The notes under the pieces are model-generated. The model saw nothing but the letters and a program-made list of their open reading frames with translations, did not search any database and was not told the origin of the DNA. 64,000 bases of DNA, taken from Herminiimonas arsenitoxidans. Its GTDB lineage: Bacteria > Pseudomonadota > Gammaproteobacteria > Burkholderiales > Burkholderiaceae_D. The stretch's first letter is position 1, and each line of letters starts with the position of its first letter. This document shows, piece after piece, positions 43,697-53,191 of this stretch. The position numbers were made by a program, and so were the translations under genes. The stretch is taken from positions 2,666,001-2,730,000 of the forward strand of contig NZ_LT671418.1 in NCBI RefSeq assembly GCF_900130075.1. Reading direction: 5' to 3'.

Positions 43697-44923
43697 ATGA
43701 ACTTAAATACTGACGCTATCAAGGCTGATGCCAACTTCCCGATTCTGGACACCATAGGCGCATGGGTGCCGTATGGTCGCTTTGTCGTTAACGGTGCACC
43801 GACGGGGCCGCTGGCGGGTTTGACTTTCGCCGCCAAGGATTTGTTCGATGTCGCAGGTTATCCAACTGGTGCCGGTAATCCAACCTGGCTGGCGACGCAT
43901 CAGATCCCAAGCAAGAGCAGTCCCATCATCGACACATTGTTGAATGCTGGTGCGACCTTGGTGGGCAAAACGCTGACCGATGAACTGGCGTACAGCATCA
44001 ATGGTGACAATGCGCATTACGGCACACCGCTCAATACCTTGGCGATAGGACGCGTGCCGGGTGGTTCATCCAGCGGATCAGCGGCGGCAGTGGCGGCCAG
44101 ATTGTGCGACTTTGCGCTGGGTACTGATACTGGTGGTTCGACGCGTGTGCCAGCCAGTTATTGCGGCTTGTGGGGTTTGCGTACTACGCACGGTTTGTTG
44201 CCGAGTGCAGGCATGGTGCCGCTGAATCCCAGCTTCGATACACCGACCTGGTTGGCGCATGATGCGGATACTTTCATGCGCGTCGCCGATGTGTTGCTGC
44301 CGGAATCACCGACATCCAATTTCCGCCGCGCGATGTTGTTTGATGATGTGCTGGCGCAGGCCGATGAGGTGTTTCATGAAAAGGCCGAGCAAGTCTATGC
44401 TGCACTAGGACAAAATCTGGAGACATTCCGTACACGGGTGACGACAAACGGAACGAGCGAAGAACTGGATGAGTGGCGCTTAACATACATCAGCGCATCG
44501 GCGCGCGAAGCCTGGCAAGTACATGGCGAGTGGATAGAAAAGCATCAACCCGTTTTCGGTGCGGCAGTCGCCTCACGTTGGGAGATGGCGCGCAATACCA
44601 GCCAAGTTGCAGCCGATGCCGCAGTTGCCAGACAGGTAAAAATTCGTGCTTCCATCAGAGATATGCTGGGTACTGACGGTGTGGCTGTGATTCCATCCGC
44701 AGCCGGTGTTGCGCCGCTACTGACAGCATCCGGCGCGGAGGTGGATAATCTGCGCAGCCGTACCTTCCGCATTACCTGTGTTGCCGGTCTGGCGGGCTTG
44801 CCGCAAGTCAGCTTGCCGTTCAACTCCGCGTCGGGCTTGCCGATAGGCATATCACTGATAGGACCGGCTGGCAGCGATCGTGCTTTGATAAAGCTTGCGG
44901 TGGCACTATGGCAGCAGTTATAA
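43697..44923 (+). CDS. Amidase-signature hydrolase, copy 1
   Basis: 408 aa. Ser-cisSer-Lys triad visible: Lys47 (FAAKDLFDVAG), the cis-Ser in PGGSSSGSAAA (~124-125) and nucleophile Ser148 in GTDTGGSTRVP. Related to AtzE-, GatA- and half-amidase-like enzymes but shorter than GatA (~480 aa). Hydrolyses a C-N amide bond, presumably of the product of the upstream ring-opening enzyme. ATG 43697 with GGAG 7 nt upstream; the frame is open from 43586. The paralogue at 51983-53191 shares the whole layout. Confidence 0.9.
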   Translation: MNLNTDAIKADANFPILDTIGAWVPYGRFVVNGAPTGPLAGLTFAAKDLFDVAGYPTGAGNPTWLATHQIPSKSSPIIDTLLNAGATLVGKTLTDELAYSINGDNAHYGTPLNTLAIGRVPGGSSSGSAAAVAARLCDFALGTDTGGSTRVPASYCGLWGLRTTHGLLPSAGMVPLNPSFDTPTWLAHDADTFMRVADVLLPESPTSNFRRAMLFDDVLAQADEVFHEKAEQVYAALGQNLETFRTRVTTNGTSEELDEWRLTYISASAREAWQVHGEWIEKHQPVFGAAVASRWEMARNTSQVAADAAVARQVKIRASIRDMLGTDGVAVIPSAAGVAPLLTASGAEVDNLRSRTFRITCVAGLAGLPQVSLPFNSASGLPIGISLIGPAGSDRALIKLAVALWQQL

Positions 44924-44954
44924 CAATAATCTTGTGAGAAACGACGAGCAAAAG

Positions 44955-45683
44955 ATGGCGAAATCACCTGCCCCAATTCAGGGCATAGTTGCAGAGGCTG
45001 ATCGTACGGATAGCGGTGATGCGCTGGTACTCCGTATTTATCAAACGGTATTTGACAGCGTCATGGGCCAACGCCTGAAGCCCGGCACCAAGTTGCCGGA
45101 AGCAGCGCTATGCGAATTGTTCAATGTCGGCCGGACGACAATTCAAAAAGCACTGCAAAAGCTGGCTCATGATCATATCGTCGAACTGCGTCCGAATCGT
45201 GGGGCGGTGGTGGCGATGCCGACCAAGGAAGAAACGCGACAGATTTTTGAAGCACGTCGCGCGCTGGAAACAGCGATGCTTCCGCTCGCTGTAAAAAATG
45301 CGACCAAAGCAGACATCGCCAAATTACGCGGCATGCTGGATGAAGAGCACAAGGTCATGCACACTTATAAGCAGGTGGATTGGGCGCGACTGGCATCCAA
45401 CTTTCATTTGCGTGTTGCCGAGCTGTCGCACAACCCTTTGTTGCAACGTTATTTGAGTGAATTAGTGTCGCGTTGCTCGCTGATCGTTGCCTTGCACGAG
45501 CCGGGCGGTCACGCATCTTGCGAACATGACGAACATACATTGATCGTTGAATGTATAGAGCGTGGTGATGTCGAGGGTGCGACGCAAGCGATGCAGGCGC
45601 ATCTCTCGGTGCTGGAAGAACGTATAGAACTGATGAATGAGAAATCAGAAAACAGTTTGGCGCGCATGCTGGGGATGAACTAA
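44955..45683 (+). CDS. GntR-family regulator (FCD subgroup)
   Basis: 242 aa. Winged helix: LKPGTKLPEAALCELFNVGR followed by TTIQKALQKLAHDHIVEL, then an FCD effector domain with the metal-binding pattern (IFEARRALETAMLPL, NFHLRVAELSHNP, DEHTLIVECIERGD). It probably responds to a carboxylate or amide intermediate and controls cluster A (NTF2-like, NodB-like, amidase and the divergent transporter). ATG 44955, 31 bp after the amidase stop; the frame is open from 44895. Confidence 0.9.
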   Translation: MAKSPAPIQGIVAEADRTDSGDALVLRIYQTVFDSVMGQRLKPGTKLPEAALCELFNVGRTTIQKALQKLAHDHIVELRPNRGAVVAMPTKEETRQIFEARRALETAMLPLAVKNATKADIAKLRGMLDEEHKVMHTYKQVDWARLASNFHLRVAELSHNPLLQRYLSELVSRCSLIVALHEPGGHASCEHDEHTLIVECIERGDVEGATQAMQAHLSVLEERIELMNEKSENSLARMLGMN

Positions 45684-45711
45684 GACGGGATTTCGTCTTG
45701 GTTCATTTTTT
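45682..45711 (+). terminator. Possible terminator of cluster A
   Basis: AAGACG (45682-45687) pairs with CGTCTT (45694-45699); a T-rich stretch (CATTTTTTC) follows about 5 nt later. Short stem, so only moderate support. Confidence 0.4.
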
Positions 45712-45966
45712 CTCTGTGGTGCCGTGGGACTCTGCGGCCATCTTTTTCTGTGTCGCTCTCACCAGGGTTTGTACTGCGTTGAGCAAATCACCTTTAGTCG
45801 TCGCATCCTCTATAACAATTCCGTAACGTTCAGCTTCATGCTTGTGTTGCTGATCGGCGGCCTCATCCTGGTCTTCCCGGACCGTCATCGATAGTCTGAT
45901 CGCATATTCCAGATTTGTTAAGCGCTCAACTAAATCAGCATGACTAGTCTCATTAACATTTTTCAA
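45703..45966 (-). CDS. Hypothetical small hydrophilic protein
   Basis: 87 aa, charged and mostly helical (SHADLVERLTNLEYAIRL, TKGDLLNAVQTLVRATQ), no signal peptide or membrane span. The frame starts at TTG 45966 with AAAGAG about 8 nt upstream; no ATG is available. Located between two transporter/catabolic clusters and convergent with the GntR gene. Coding potential looks real but no family is recognised. Confidence 0.5.
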   Translation of the reverse strand: MKNVNETSHADLVERLTNLEYAIRLSMTVREDQDEAADQQHKHEAERYGIVIEDATTKGDLLNAVQTLVRATQKKMAAESHGTTEKK

Positions 45967-46280
45967 GATGTGCTCTTTTCATAGAAATAACTGGCGCACG
46001 ATTTTACCAATGCCGCCATCGAGCGGGGATCGTGATTTTGAGTGATGGCATCTTGTAATTAGGAACTAAAACTACGGGAAGTGTTCTTACTCAAACGGGT
46101 GACGCCATCATTGTATGTATTTCTGGCAACTTAAAGCGAGAGTGCATCAGCAAGCGCATAGTTTCCGGTTTGTCATCTAAGGCAGCTTGTGTAAGCGGCC
46201 TGGACGGATGGGTTGTGCAGGAGTAATTTGATTTCCCTTGAAGTGTGAAGTGTCTGAATTGCATAAGAAAGAGGTAACCC
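45967..46280. other. Intergenic region before LIV system 2
   Basis: 314 bp with no convincing ORF, hairpin or palindrome. It should contain the promoter of the plus-strand transporter operon, but I cannot place it. The ATGTGG-N4-CCACAT element seen further right is absent here. Confidence 0.5.
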
Positions 46281-47492
46281 ATGTTACTCACATCTTTTCG
46301 TTTATTCTCAGCGCTACTGATTTCCTTACTCTTCGCGACTCCCGTCACTGCCTCGGCGCAGGATGTGGTGCTCGGCGCATCGGTACAGCTGACTGGACCG
46401 GTAGCCAATACCGGGCGTTATTACCGCGATGCCTACCAACTCGCGATCGACAAAATCAATGCAGCAGGCGGCGTCAAAATCGCCGGTCAGCAACATAAGC
46501 TAGCGCTGAAGCTGTATGACAACCAGTCCGACGTCAATCTCAGTGTGCGCCAGTACACGCAATTGATCACACAGGACAAAGTCAATCTTCTACTCGGACC
46601 ATTCGCTAGTAATTTCGCACTGGCGGATTCTGCCGTGTCGGAAAAATATAAAGTGCCTATGGTGCAGGGCGGTGGTGCTTCCGACCAGATCTTTACGCGG
46701 CAATTCAAATACATATTCGGCACACTGGCACCCGCCAGTAATTACTTCGGCAGCACGATAGACATGTTGAGAGCGCTGAAGCCAGTGCCGAAAACGGTCG
46801 CACTGCTGTATGCCGATGATGCTTTCGATGTATCGGTGGCGGAAGGTACGCGGCCGAAATTGAAACAAGCCGGCTTTAATATCGTGATGGATGAGCGTTA
46901 CAGCACGAACGCCACGGATTTCAATTCACTGTTGTCACAAATTAAAAGCAAAAATGTTGAAGTTGTGTTGGTTGCCGGACACGAAACTGAAATTTTGAAT
47001 TTCGTGCGACAAGCCAAGAGCTTGGCTGTGGCACCGAAAATCTATTCATTTACAGTCGGCGTACCTAGTGAAGATTTCCGCAAGGCACTTGGCGCGGATG
47101 CTGATTACGCATTCGGCATGACGGCATGGTTGCCATCGGCATCGCTTAAAGATCGCTGGTTTGGTGATGCTGAAAAATTCGCGAAAGAGTACAAGGCCAA
47201 ATATGGCTACGACCCTGATTACCATGCAGCGTCTGGTGTCGCTGATGTAGAAGCACTGGTACAGGCGATGGAAGATGCCAACAGCATGGATCCGCAAAAA
47301 GTGCGCGATGCACTCGCGAAGGTGAAATTCGATAGCCTGTATGGCCCGATTGCTTTCAATCAAAATGGACAGATAGATTTGCCACAGGTCGTCATTCAAG
47401 TACAGGGCAATGAGCTGGTCGAAGTTTACAACGCGAAAGGTTTCGTCAAGCAACCGAAATATCCGATGCCGGCCTGGAATGCACGTAAGTAA
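46281..47492 (+). CDS. LIV-type ABC transporter substrate-binding protein, system 2
   Basis: 403 aa. Signal peptide ending TASA, mature start [19 protein letters not shown], followed by [19 protein letters not shown] and [24 protein letters not shown] precedes the ATG. First gene of a five-gene operon (binding protein, LivH, LivM, LivG, LivF) that, unlike system 1, keeps all subunits separate. Ligand unknown, presumably an amide or related compound given the neighbours. Confidence 0.92.
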   Translation: MLLTSFRLFSALLISLLFATPVTASAQDVVLGASVQLTGPVANTGRYYRDAYQLAIDKINAAGGVKIAGQQHKLALKLYDNQSDVNLSVRQYTQLITQDKVNLLLGPFASNFALADSAVSEKYKVPMVQGGGASDQIFTRQFKYIFGTLAPASNYFGSTIDMLRALKPVPKTVALLYADDAFDVSVAEGTRPKLKQAGFNIVMDERYSTNATDFNSLLSQIKSKNVEVVLVAGHETEILNFVRQAKSLAVAPKIYSFTVGVPSEDFRKALGADADYAFGMTAWLPSASLKDRWFGDAEKFAKEYKAKYGYDPDYHAASGVADVEALVQAMEDANSMDPQKVRDALAKVKFDSLYGPIAFNQNGQIDLPQVVIQVQGNELVEVYNAKGFVKQPKYPMPAWNARK

Positions 47493-47504
47493 GGGCGGCC
47501 TGCC

Positions 47505-48368
47505 ATGGACCTGCTCGCGCAAATCCTCGTCAACGGGGTACTGTTAGGCGGACTGTATGCGGTGATGGCGCTGGGTCTGGCGCTGGTGTGGGGTGTGCTG
47601 AATATCGTTAATTTGGCACACGGCGCCTTCATCATGCTGGGCGCTTACGCTTCCTGGTATCTCTACACTTATCTGCACATTGATCCCTTCATCGGCTTGC
47701 CGCTCACGGCACTGATCATGTTCGGGTTCGGCTATGTGTTGCAGCGTGGACTATTAAATCTGGTCATACGCGCGCCGATGTTCAACACCTTGCTGATCAC
47801 CTTCGGGCTGGAAGTCGTATTGACCTATCTGGCGCAAATCATGTTCTCGGCAGATTTCCGCACTATCAATCCCAGCTATGCCGGTAACAGTCTGCAATGG
47901 GGACCGGTGGTGGTGCCGGTAGTGCGTCTGGCCGCTTTTGGCGCAGCGATTATCTTGACGGTGGGCATGTGGCTGTTCTTGCTGCATACGCGGCTCGGAC
48001 TGGCTATACGTGCCACTGCGCAAAATCTTCTTGCGGCGCGCCTGTACGGTGTGGAGCCACGTCATCTGTATGCCACCACGTTTGCACTCGGTCTTGCTCT
48101 GGCCGGTGCTGCCGGCGGACTGTATGGCACCGTGTCGCAGATCAATCCATACATCGGTGCCACGCTGACGGCCAAATCATTTGCGATTGCGATTATCGGT
48201 GGCCTCGACAATCCGCTAGGGGTGTTGGTGGGTGGTTTGTTTTTGGGGATAGTGGAATCGCTGACTGCGCTTTACATCGGCCCTACGTATTCCGACGTCG
48301 CCAGTTTCGGCATTTTGGTGCTGGTGCTGATACTGCGTCCTAGCGGTTTGTTGGGGAGAGCCGCGTGA
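47505..48368 (+). CDS. LIV-type ABC transporter permease (LivH), system 2
   Basis: 287 aa, about 8 membrane segments. Typical LivH beginning (GVLLGGLYAVMALGLALVWG, VNLAHGAFIMLGAYASW) and the conserved loop AIAIIGGLDNPLGVLVGG. Starts 12 bp after the binding-protein stop; its TGA overlaps the GTG start of livM. Confidence 0.92.
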   Translation: MDLLAQILVNGVLLGGLYAVMALGLALVWGVLNIVNLAHGAFIMLGAYASWYLYTYLHIDPFIGLPLTALIMFGFGYVLQRGLLNLVIRAPMFNTLLITFGLEVVLTYLAQIMFSADFRTINPSYAGNSLQWGPVVVPVVRLAAFGAAIILTVGMWLFLLHTRLGLAIRATAQNLLAARLYGVEPRHLYATTFALGLALAGAAGGLYGTVSQINPYIGATLTAKSFAIAIIGGLDNPLGVLVGGLFLGIVESLTALYIGPTYSDVASFGILVLVLILRPSGLLGRAA

Positions 48369-49312
48369 AAGGATTACGCATAGGGTTGATTTTGGTGGCA
48401 CTGGTGATTCTGGCTGGCGTGCCTTGGTATGGTTCAGATGTGTTGGTGCAGTTTGGCATCAACGCTTTATTGCTGGCGGTATTGGCGCAAGGCTGGAACA
48501 TCATCGGCGGCTATGCCGGTTACGCTTCGTTTGGCAATTCCGTGTTCTTCGGTCTAGGTAGTTATGGTGTGGCGATTGCGATGGTGCAATGGCATCTACC
48601 ATTCGGCGTCGGCATGGTGTTTGGCGTGGTGCTGGCAGTGATTTTTGCGGTGCTGCTGGGTTTGCCGGTGCTGCGTTTGCGTGGTCATTATTTTGCGATT
48701 GCGACGCTGGCCTTGTCGCAGGTGATGACCGCTATCGTCTCCAACATTGGCGTCGCTGGGCAGAATATCGGCCTGGTGTTGCCGCCGCTGAATAACGATC
48801 CCTTGTTTTACGAATTGTCGCTGGGTTTGCTGGTGGTCGCGACTTTGACGATATTCTGGCTGACGCGCAGTCGCTTCGGCTTTGGCTTAATCGCAATACG
48901 AGAGAACGAAGAAGGTGCGGCGGTGATGGGCGTCAACACCACTTTGTACAAGGTATTGGCGTTTGCATTGTCTGGCGTATTCAGTGCGCTGGCCGGTGGC
49001 ATACACACTTACTGGATTACCTTCCTTGATCCGGTCAGCGCCTTCGACATCAGCCTCAACGTCAAGATGATCATCATGGCGGTGTTCGGTGGCGCAGGAA
49101 CAATATTCGGGCCTATCGTCGGCGCCTTGTCGCTATCTGCCATTTCAGAAATTCTGTCGAGTGAAGTGACCAGCATTGCCGGCTTGTTCTTCGGCATAGT
49201 GATAGTCGTCGCGGTGGTGCTGATGCCGCGTGGTCTGGCCGACATGCTGCGACGATTCCGCAAAGTCGGCTGGCGCTATTTCATTGAAAACATTCGATCG
49301 CATCGACTATGA
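48365..49312 (+). CDS. LIV-type ABC transporter permease (LivM), system 2
   Basis: 315 aa, about 10 membrane segments. LivM features: GWNIIGGYAGYASFGNSVFF near the N-terminus and IAIRENEEGAAVMGVNT in the cytoplasmic loop that contacts the ATPases. GTG start overlapping the livH stop; stop overlapping the livG start (ATGA). Confidence 0.92.
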   Translation: MKGLRIGLILVALVILAGVPWYGSDVLVQFGINALLLAVLAQGWNIIGGYAGYASFGNSVFFGLGSYGVAIAMVQWHLPFGVGMVFGVVLAVIFAVLLGLPVLRLRGHYFAIATLALSQVMTAIVSNIGVAGQNIGLVLPPLNNDPLFYELSLGLLVVATLTIFWLTRSRFGFGLIAIRENEEGAAVMGVNTTLYKVLAFALSGVFSALAGGIHTYWITFLDPVSAFDISLNVKMIIMAVFGGAGTIFGPIVGALSLSAISEILSSEVTSIAGLFFGIVIVVAVVLMPRGLADMLRRFRKVGWRYFIENIRSHRL

Positions 49313-50043
49313 GTACGCTACTGGAAGTCCGCCATGTCACCAGACGTTTTGCCGGTTTGATTGCCGTCAACGACGTTGATTTTTCCTTGGCGCAAGGTGA
49401 AATTTTGGGCTTGATCGGCCCCAATGGTGCCGGCAAGACCACGCTGGTGAGCTTGATCAGCGGCACGCTGGCACCCAGCTCCGGCGACGTACTGTTTCAG
49501 GGCGAGTCGATTACTGCCGTGCCTGCATATCGTCGGGCGCGCTTGGGCATAGGTCGGACCTTTCAAATCATGCGGCCGTTTCCAGGCTTGTCGGTGCTGG
49601 ACAATGTGGCGGTTGGTGCCTTGTTCGGACGCGATGGCGGTCAAGCCAAATTGGGATTGGCGCGTGAACAGGCGCGCGCTTGTCTTGATTTCGTCGGTTT
49701 GGGAAAAAATGTAGATCAGCGCGCAGATGAACTTGGTGGTCCAGGTCGCAAACGTCTGGAGTTGGCGAAAGCCTTGGCGATGCAGCCGAAAATTTTATTG
49801 TGCGATGAAGTGATGGCCGGCTTGAATCATGTCGAAATTGAAGAAGTGATCGAAGTCATCCGCAAGGTGCGCACACAAGGCATCAGCATTCTGGTGATCG
49901 AACATGTGATCAAGGCGATCAAAAGTCTATCTGATCGTTTGCTGGTATTGCATCACGGTGAAAAAATTGCCGAAGGTACGCCGGATGTAGTGTTGTCGAA
50001 TCCGGCAGTGATACAGGCGTATTTGGGAAGGAAACGCGAATGA
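49309..50043 (+). CDS. LIV-type ABC transporter ATPase (LivG), system 2
   Basis: 244 aa. Walker A GPNGAGKTTLVS, Q-loop RTFQIMRPFPGLSV, Walker B ILLCDEVMAGLN, switch VIEHVIKAI. The C-loop reads ELGGPGRKRLELAKAL, again a weak match to LSGGQ, which is usual for many LivG-like ATPases (the Gly pair is kept here). Overlaps both neighbours by 4 nt. Confidence 0.9.
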   Translation: MSTLLEVRHVTRRFAGLIAVNDVDFSLAQGEILGLIGPNGAGKTTLVSLISGTLAPSSGDVLFQGESITAVPAYRRARLGIGRTFQIMRPFPGLSVLDNVAVGALFGRDGGQAKLGLAREQARACLDFVGLGKNVDQRADELGGPGRKRLELAKALAMQPKILLCDEVMAGLNHVEIEEVIEVIRKVRTQGISILVIEHVIKAIKSLSDRLLVLHHGEKIAEGTPDVVLSNPAVIQAYLGRKRE

Positions 50044-50801
50044 GCAGCGTTCTGCAAGATGGATTGCAAGAGCCGCGCGCTATGCCGCATCGTGCTCCCT
50101 TGCTCAAAGTCGCAGGACTGTCCGCCGGCTATGGCGAAATGCCGGTGTTGCATGACATTGCCCTGGAAATTTACCCGGCAGAAATGGTCGCACTGGTCGG
50201 CAGCAACGGTGCCGGCAAGACGACCTTGCTGCGGGCGCTGTCGCGCATGTTGTCGTGTAATGGCAGTATTCAATTGAATGGGCATGAGCTGGTGAGCATG
50301 ACGCCGGATCAGGTGTTTGCTCTCGGCCTTGTGCAAGTCCCGGAAGGGCGTCAGTTATTCGACCGCATGTCGGTGCAAGACAATCTGTTGATGGGGAGTT
50401 ACAAGCGCCGAGACAAGGCGGAGTTGATGCGCGATCTGGAACGCATGTACACCTTGTTCCCGCGTTTGGCAGAACGGCGGAAGCAACTGGCCGGCAATAT
50501 GTCGGGCGGTGAACAACAGATGTGTGCGATGGCACGGGCCTTGATGGCCAAGCCGGTGTTGATGATGATAGACGAGATGAGTCTGGGTCTGGCGCCGGTC
50601 GTGGTGGATCAGCTGATGGAAATATTGGCTGCGATACAGCAAGACGGCGTGACCGTGTTACTGGTCGAGCAGGATGTGCAACTCGCCCTATCCGGAGCCG
50701 ATCGCGGCTACGTGATGGAAACTGGTCGCATCGTGCATGAAGGTTTGGCCAAAGTGCTGATCGATGATCCAGCGGTACAGCGCGCTTATCTGGGCGTTTG
50801 A
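50040..50801 (+). CDS. LIV-type ABC transporter ATPase (LivF), system 2
   Basis: 253 aa. Walker A GSNGAGKTTLLR, signature MSGGEQQMCAMARAL, Walker B VLMMIDEMSLGLAP, switch LVEQDVQLAL. N-terminal ~20 residues before the ATPase domain are longer than usual. Last gene of the operon; convergent with the DUF1116 gene only 22 bp away, without an evident terminator. Confidence 0.92.
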   Translation: MSSVLQDGLQEPRAMPHRAPLLKVAGLSAGYGEMPVLHDIALEIYPAEMVALVGSNGAGKTTLLRALSRMLSCNGSIQLNGHELVSMTPDQVFALGLVQVPEGRQLFDRMSVQDNLLMGSYKRRDKAELMRDLERMYTLFPRLAERRKQLAGNMSGGEQQMCAMARALMAKPVLMMIDEMSLGLAPVVVDQLMEILAAIQQDGVTVLLVEQDVQLALSGADRGYVMETGRIVHEGLAKVLIDDPAVQRAYLGV

Positions 50802-50823
50802 CTGTACCGCTGTCGCAAGATTT

Positions 50824-51963
50824 TCAGGACTCAGTGCATGAGTACCTTAAAGTGACTTCACTCGGATCTGCAAACAATTGCGTAGGCACTTTGAAAACAC
50901 CGCGTCCGATCAAGCCTATCTCTGCAGCTTGATCGAGAATGGCGAGGTTGACCATGGGCGAGCAATCTCTGCTCAGGATGTTGGTTAAGTCCACCATGCC
51001 ACTGCGAGCATTCAATACCTGGGATCGATGCGCGTGCAAATCGCTGGGTAAAAATTCTTTCCAGTCATTGGCCAGCGTCGGTACATAAGCCAGTGCCTGT
51101 GCACCCAGCCCGCAGAAATCGATGACGGCGCTGTCGCCTATCGCACCAAGCGCCACCGTGTTTTCATATCCCTTGAATCGCGTACCTTGCGGTGGCGTTG
51201 CAGGAATGGTTTGCCATTCATTTGTTTCGCGCAGACGATAACCGAAAACCTGTCCATTGCCACCTGCAGCAACGATGTGTCCGGTCTGTTCCAGGCGCAA
51301 TGCACATGCCGCCATCAAAATTGGCAGCACGAAACCCGGATTGGCCAGTATGACCTGGCGATCTTGGCTGCCTAGTGCATGGAGTTGTGCGGTCAGTGCA
51401 GTATTGGCGCGGGCTGTGAGTGCATGACATTCTTCCCCACCGAGCAAAGCGTAGTGTATCGGCGTGGATAAGGTGATGGCCTGGTGCTTCACTATCGGCT
51501 TTAATACATGCATGCCAAATTGTGAAAGTAGCTGCAAATGCGCGCGTGAACTTGCGTTCGGTTTACCGAAACGCAGGGCGGGTGCGGTACCTTCGACCAT
51601 GGGCGCATAACGCGTTGCGCCCTTGTTTTTGACGACGAATAGCGGCATCGAGGCAGACACTACTTGCGCCAGTGGTGTGACGACTCCGTGATCCTGAGCC
51701 GGCATCAGTATGACCTTGCCCTGATCAAGCAATTGCGCTGCTGCTTCATGATGTTCTGCCAGTCCTTCAAACAACAAGGCTTCCATCGCAGCTTGCCTGA
51801 TCGATGCAGGCATTTCACCTACCAGCGGTGGACCGGCATGCAGCAGTACATCGGCGGGCAAATCAGGTAGCGCCTGGGAGCGCAACACAACATCCGTCCA
51901 GAGTATGTCGTGAAAGCGGTTTGCGATCAGTGCGATTTCATCGTCGAGACTGGCTGTGTTCAT
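50824..51963 (-). CDS. DUF1116 protein, YlbE/AllG-like
   Basis: 379 aa (E. coli YlbE ~420). Family resemblance throughout: DVLLHAGPPLVGEMPAS, MEALLFEGLAEHHEAA, LLDQGKVILMPAQDHGVVTP, SASMPLFVVKN, and the C-terminal AEIGLIGRGVFKVPTQLF corresponding to AGIGQIGAGTVRAPLACF of YlbE. YlbE/AllG is one subunit of oxamate carbamoyltransferase in allantoin fermentation, along with FdrA/AllF and AllH, neither of which is seen here. ATG 51963 with GGAG 8 nt upstream. Last gene of the minus-strand operon amidohydrolase - HpxZ-like - amidase - DUF1116, 19 bp after the amidase. Confidence 0.82.
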   Translation of the reverse strand: MNTASLDDEIALIANRFHDILWTDVVLRSQALPDLPADVLLHAGPPLVGEMPASIRQAAMEALLFEGLAEHHEAAAQLLDQGKVILMPAQDHGVVTPLAQVVSASMPLFVVKNKGATRYAPMVEGTAPALRFGKPNASSRAHLQLLSQFGMHVLKPIVKHQAITLSTPIHYALLGGEECHALTARANTALTAQLHALGSQDRQVILANPGFVLPILMAACALRLEQTGHIVAAGGNGQVFGYRLRETNEWQTIPATPPQGTRFKGYENTVALGAIGDSAVIDFCGLGAQALAYVPTLANDWKEFLPSDLHAHRSQVLNARSGMVDLTNILSRDCSPMVNLAILDQAAEIGLIGRGVFKVPTQLFADPSEVTLRYSCTES

Positions 51964-51982
51964 GCTTGTTCTCCGTGAGTGA

Positions 51983-53191
51983 TCAATCCGTGATGTGACT
52001 ATGTAACTTGTGTGCTGCATGTAGAACGATTTCGTCGCAACCGCGACCACCGATGATGGATAGACCGACTGGCGCACCGTTGATCTGGATCCACGGCATG
52101 CTGAGTTGCGGCAGACCGACCAGTCCGGCGATACAGAGAAACTGTTGTGAACGCATGCGTATATCGTTGACCTGCGCGCTGTCTGCCGTGAGTAGTGGAG
52201 CCGGTGTGGGCACGGTTGGAATGACGATGACCTTGTGCTGGTCATCAAGAATCTGGTTCAGTGCGCTGATGGCCGCAATTCTGACTTCTTGCGCCGCGCG
52301 CACTTGCGCTGTCGTCACGCTGGCAGCGATGTCGAAGCGTTGACGAATATCGAGCCCCAATTCACTTGCATGCTGCGTAACCCACAAGCCATGTTCCATC
52401 CACGCTTCGGATGCTTGCAGGATGCGAAAGGCTGCAGCCCAGGCTGTCAGATTCAATGCGCTTGTTACTGCGACAAAATCTGTTTGTTGATTTTTCAGCG
52501 CACTAAAAGCATGGAGTACAGCAGGATCCAGCAAGCTGTTGATGCCGTCATCGTTGAGAGTCAGAAATGTCGCCGGCATGCTGGTGGCATCTGCATGTGC
52601 CAATGCGCAGAAGGTTTGCTCCAGGTGTTCCAGCGTATTGGCAAACCAGCCGACCGTATCAAAACTGTGTGCCAGCGTGAGGCAACCATGCCCGGACAGA
52701 CGGCCATGCGTAGGTCGCATACCCCATACGCCGCAATAGCTGGCTGGCAACCGGATCGAGCCGCCGCAATCTGTGCCGAGTGCGATATCAGCCAGACCCG
52801 CTGCGACGGCTGCTACCGAACCGGATGATGAACCACCCGGCAAGCGATCCGGACTGGCGGGATTGCGCGGTACGCCGTAATGCGCGTTGATGCCGGCCAG
52901 GCTGTAGGTGAGTTCGTCGGTCAGTGTTTTACCCACGAAGGTGGCACCGTCAGACAAAAGCCGCTCTACCGCTGCAGCATGTTTTTTTGCCACAGGGTTG
53001 CCGGACAGCCAGACCGGATTACCTGCACCGGTACGCGTGCCGGCGATGTCGAATACATCCTTGACTGCAAAGCGCAGGTTTTTCAATTTGTTGCCCAGCG
53101 GGCGATGTGCCTGCAAGGCATGACCAAAAGCTTCAGCCAGAAAGGCACCGCCGGTATTCGGTTGTAACTGATTGCTCAATGGCGTGTTCAT
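51983..53191 (-). CDS. Amidase-signature hydrolase, copy 2
   Basis: 402 aa. Catalytic Lys44 in FAVKDVFDIAG, cis-Ser in LPGGSSSGSVAAVAAG and nucleophile Ser in GTDCGGSIRLPASYCG. Clearly paralogous to the copy at 43697-44923 (same length, same GxGNPxWL, KTLTDEL and HYGxPxN segments). Hydrolyses an amide. Its start overlaps the HpxZ-like stop by 4 nt, so the two proteins are likely made together, as AtzE with its small partners. Confidence 0.9.
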   Translation of the reverse strand: MNTPLSNQLQPNTGGAFLAEAFGHALQAHRPLGNKLKNLRFAVKDVFDIAGTRTGAGNPVWLSGNPVAKKHAAAVERLLSDGATFVGKTLTDELTYSLAGINAHYGVPRNPASPDRLPGGSSSGSVAAVAAGLADIALGTDCGGSIRLPASYCGVWGMRPTHGRLSGHGCLTLAHSFDTVGWFANTLEHLEQTFCALAHADATSMPATFLTLNDDGINSLLDPAVLHAFSALKNQQTDFVAVTSALNLTAWAAAFRILQASEAWMEHGLWVTQHASELGLDIRQRFDIAASVTTAQVRAAQEVRIAAISALNQILDDQHKVIVIPTVPTPAPLLTADSAQVNDIRMRSQQFLCIAGLVGLPQLSMPWIQINGAPVGLSIIGGRGCDEIVLHAAHKLHSHITD

